Assembly: GCA_017443595.1 (NCBI GenBank)
Contig: JAFSYU010000010.1
Span: forward strand, 19,875 to 83,874
From: Clostridia bacterium
GTDB lineage: Bacteria; Bacillota; Clostridia; Oscillospirales; CAG-272
Reading direction: 5' to 3'
DNA length: 64,000 nt
Made by a program: the position numbers and the translations under genes. A model generated the notes under the pieces. It was not told the origin of the DNA and did not search any database. It saw nothing but the letters and a program-made list of their open reading frames with translations. This document shows, one piece after another, positions 63,220-64,000 of this stretch. Numbering within the stretch: position 1 is the stretch's first letter; every line of letters begins with the position of its first letter.

Positions 63220-63564
63220 TTATTCGGTCTTTGACCTGTCTTTTTTCGGCGTTTTTGATTTCAGCAAGGAAGGAGAGTGGCCGAAATGCTTAACAAAAGA
63301 TTTGTAAAACACGGAATAGTCGCTGTAGCCGCATTTTGCCGCCACAATCTGAGCGCTGTAGCCCTCTTTTATCAGATTATACGCAAGATCAAGTTTTTTT
63401 GCGGTAATATACTGCCAGACGGGGACACAAAGATAATCACGAATTATCCTGTTTACGTGTGAATTGCTGTATAAAAAAATGATAACGACACAAAGCACAG
63501 TAACAGCGGCGGTATATTTCCGTCTCAGCTCCGAAGACGACAAACAGTCGGAAAGCATGAGCAT
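63220..63564 (-). pseudogene. AraC family regulator, C-terminal fragment
   Basis: The last 80 residues match the AraC double helix-turn-helix: YSNSHVNRIIRDYL, then KKLDLAYNLIKEGYSAQIVAAKCGYSDYSVFYKSFVKHFGHSP. The part before YSNSH does not fit the first helix-turn-helix, and no sensing domain precedes it in frame. Sequence upstream on the same strand (to about 63667) has short stretches in another frame only. I read it as the broken end of a regulator gene that once controlled the adjacent GH3 gene. Confidence 0.6.
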
Positions 63565-63769
63565 AACGATGCAGCGTAAAATAGTTCTCGAACGAGTTTA
63601 TCGAAAAGATACTCATACACAAGCCCGAAAAAGACGAAAACAGCAACAGAATCCAGAAAATAGACATCTGTTACCGCTTCATAGGAAACATAGACTGATC
63701 AACAAAAAAACACAATTACAAACGATTACTCTCTATTTGTGCACTGCGCCCCTAACCCCCCGCCTTCCC

Positions 63770-63792
63770 CCCGAGATTATCTCGGGTTTTTT
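63770..63792 (+). terminator. hairpin with T-run, no obvious gene upstream
   Basis: CCCGAGA, loop TTA, TCTCGGG, followed by TTTTTTG. It looks like a strong terminator but no plus-strand gene precedes it. It may be part of the GC-rich repeat block. Apart from this and the hairpin repeats, 63668-64000 shows no gene. Confidence 0.5.
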
Positions 63793-63867
63793 GCGAGCGG
63801 AAAACGGACGACCAATGGTCGCCCCTACAATCCGCGCCCCATCAATCTCTTTTGAGATTGTGGGACC

Positions 63868-63905
63868 GGGGTTCCCCGGCGCGAACTGGAGAGCGTTGGG
63901 GGTTC
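63868..63905 (-). repeat. hairpin repeat unit, diverged copy
   Basis: GGGGTTCCCC, then GCGAAC, a short centre, AGCG, and GGGGGTTC. A degenerate copy of the unit at 59662-59755 in the opposite orientation. Confidence 0.6.
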
Positions 63906-63954
63906 CCGGGAGGGGACAGGGGGGTATGGGGGGTTCTCGGCGAAGCCGAGCAAA

Positions 63955-63993
63955 GGGGTTCCCCGTTGCGAACATAGTGAGCAATGGGGGTTC
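63955..63993 (-). repeat. hairpin repeat unit, copy 3 (inverted)
   Basis: Reverse complement of the unit at 59717-59755, differing only in the three-base centre. It runs to the end of the window, so more copies may follow. Confidence 0.8.
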
Positions 63994-64000
63994 CCGTGAG

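Noticed and set aside
63733..63984. 83-aa minus-strand open frame near the window end
   Set aside because: It covers the hairpin repeats and is rich in Pro, Gly and Arg with no ribosome site.

Overview
The window looks like a chromosomal segment of an anaerobic, spore-forming, fibre-degrading clostridium (Clostridia, most likely an uncultured gut Oscillospiraceae- or Christensenellales-type bacterium). The evidence is spoVAD-spoVAE, a T-box leader, consensus sigma-A promoters (TTGACA, 17-bp spacer, TATAAT), a V-type ATPase in place of an F-type one, an HydABC-type [FeFe] hydrogenase, NfnAB, many glycoside hydrolases, and secreted proteins with dockerin-like modules. I saw no rRNA, tRNA, CRISPR array or transposase.

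Layout. 0-5.8 kb: end of an unknown gene, a hypothetical gene, aspartate kinase, then a T-box-controlled operon (acyl-CoA synthetase, sugar-phosphate isomerase-like protein, amidohydrolase). 5.8-11 kb: a CARF-nuclease (Card1/Can2-like) without CRISPR, a sialate O-acetylesterase-like protein, and a coupled pair encoding a dockerin-bearing transglutaminase-like protein and a membrane-anchored cohesin-like protein. 11.3-19.7 kb: a complete nine-gene V-ATPase operon (H-I-K-E-C-F-A-B-D) whose proteolipid keeps the Na+ ligand set. 19.7-25 kb: a DUF4358-like protein with an N-terminal dockerin, spoVAD-spoVAE, then an AT-rich sigma/anti-sigma/metalloprotease cassette. 25-32.3 kb: hflK-hflC, a BspA-type LRR protein with dockerin, and a four-gene operon ending in another dockerin protein. 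32.3-40.1 kb: a MarR-ABC-ABC-GH127 operon with a twin palindromic operator, then a dCache-HAMP-GGDEF protein. 40.2-44.5 kb: hydCBA. 44.6-49.7 kb: a small membrane protein, an operon of lipoprotein, RNase HI, YAGP-repeat/zinc-ribbon protein and radical SAM/SPASM enzyme, then a PII-like protein with a CPA2 antiporter. 49.8-64 kb: a lipoprotein with a glycoside hydrolase, a large secreted BIG2-dockerin protein, nfnAB, GH39- and GH3-type hydrolases, an AraC remnant and GC-rich hairpin repeats.

How the genes fit together. HydABC and NfnAB together would balance NADH, NADPH, ferredoxin and H2 in fermentation. The V-ATPase (predicted Na+) and the PII-linked antiporter would handle cation gradients. 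The glycoside hydrolases and esterase point to use of plant or mucin glycans. At least five secreted proteins carry dockerin-like modules, four of them with one shared signature (NKDVV-LFRY-S), and one operon encodes a cohesin-like anchored protein, so a small surface-assembly system is plausible. The most novel-looking unit is the YAGP-repeat protein translationally coupled to a SPASM radical SAM enzyme (45.1-46.8 kb), which has the form of a peptide-modification system. The orphan CARF nuclease, the T-box on an acyl-CoA synthetase operon and the dispersed hairpin repeats also deserve attention.
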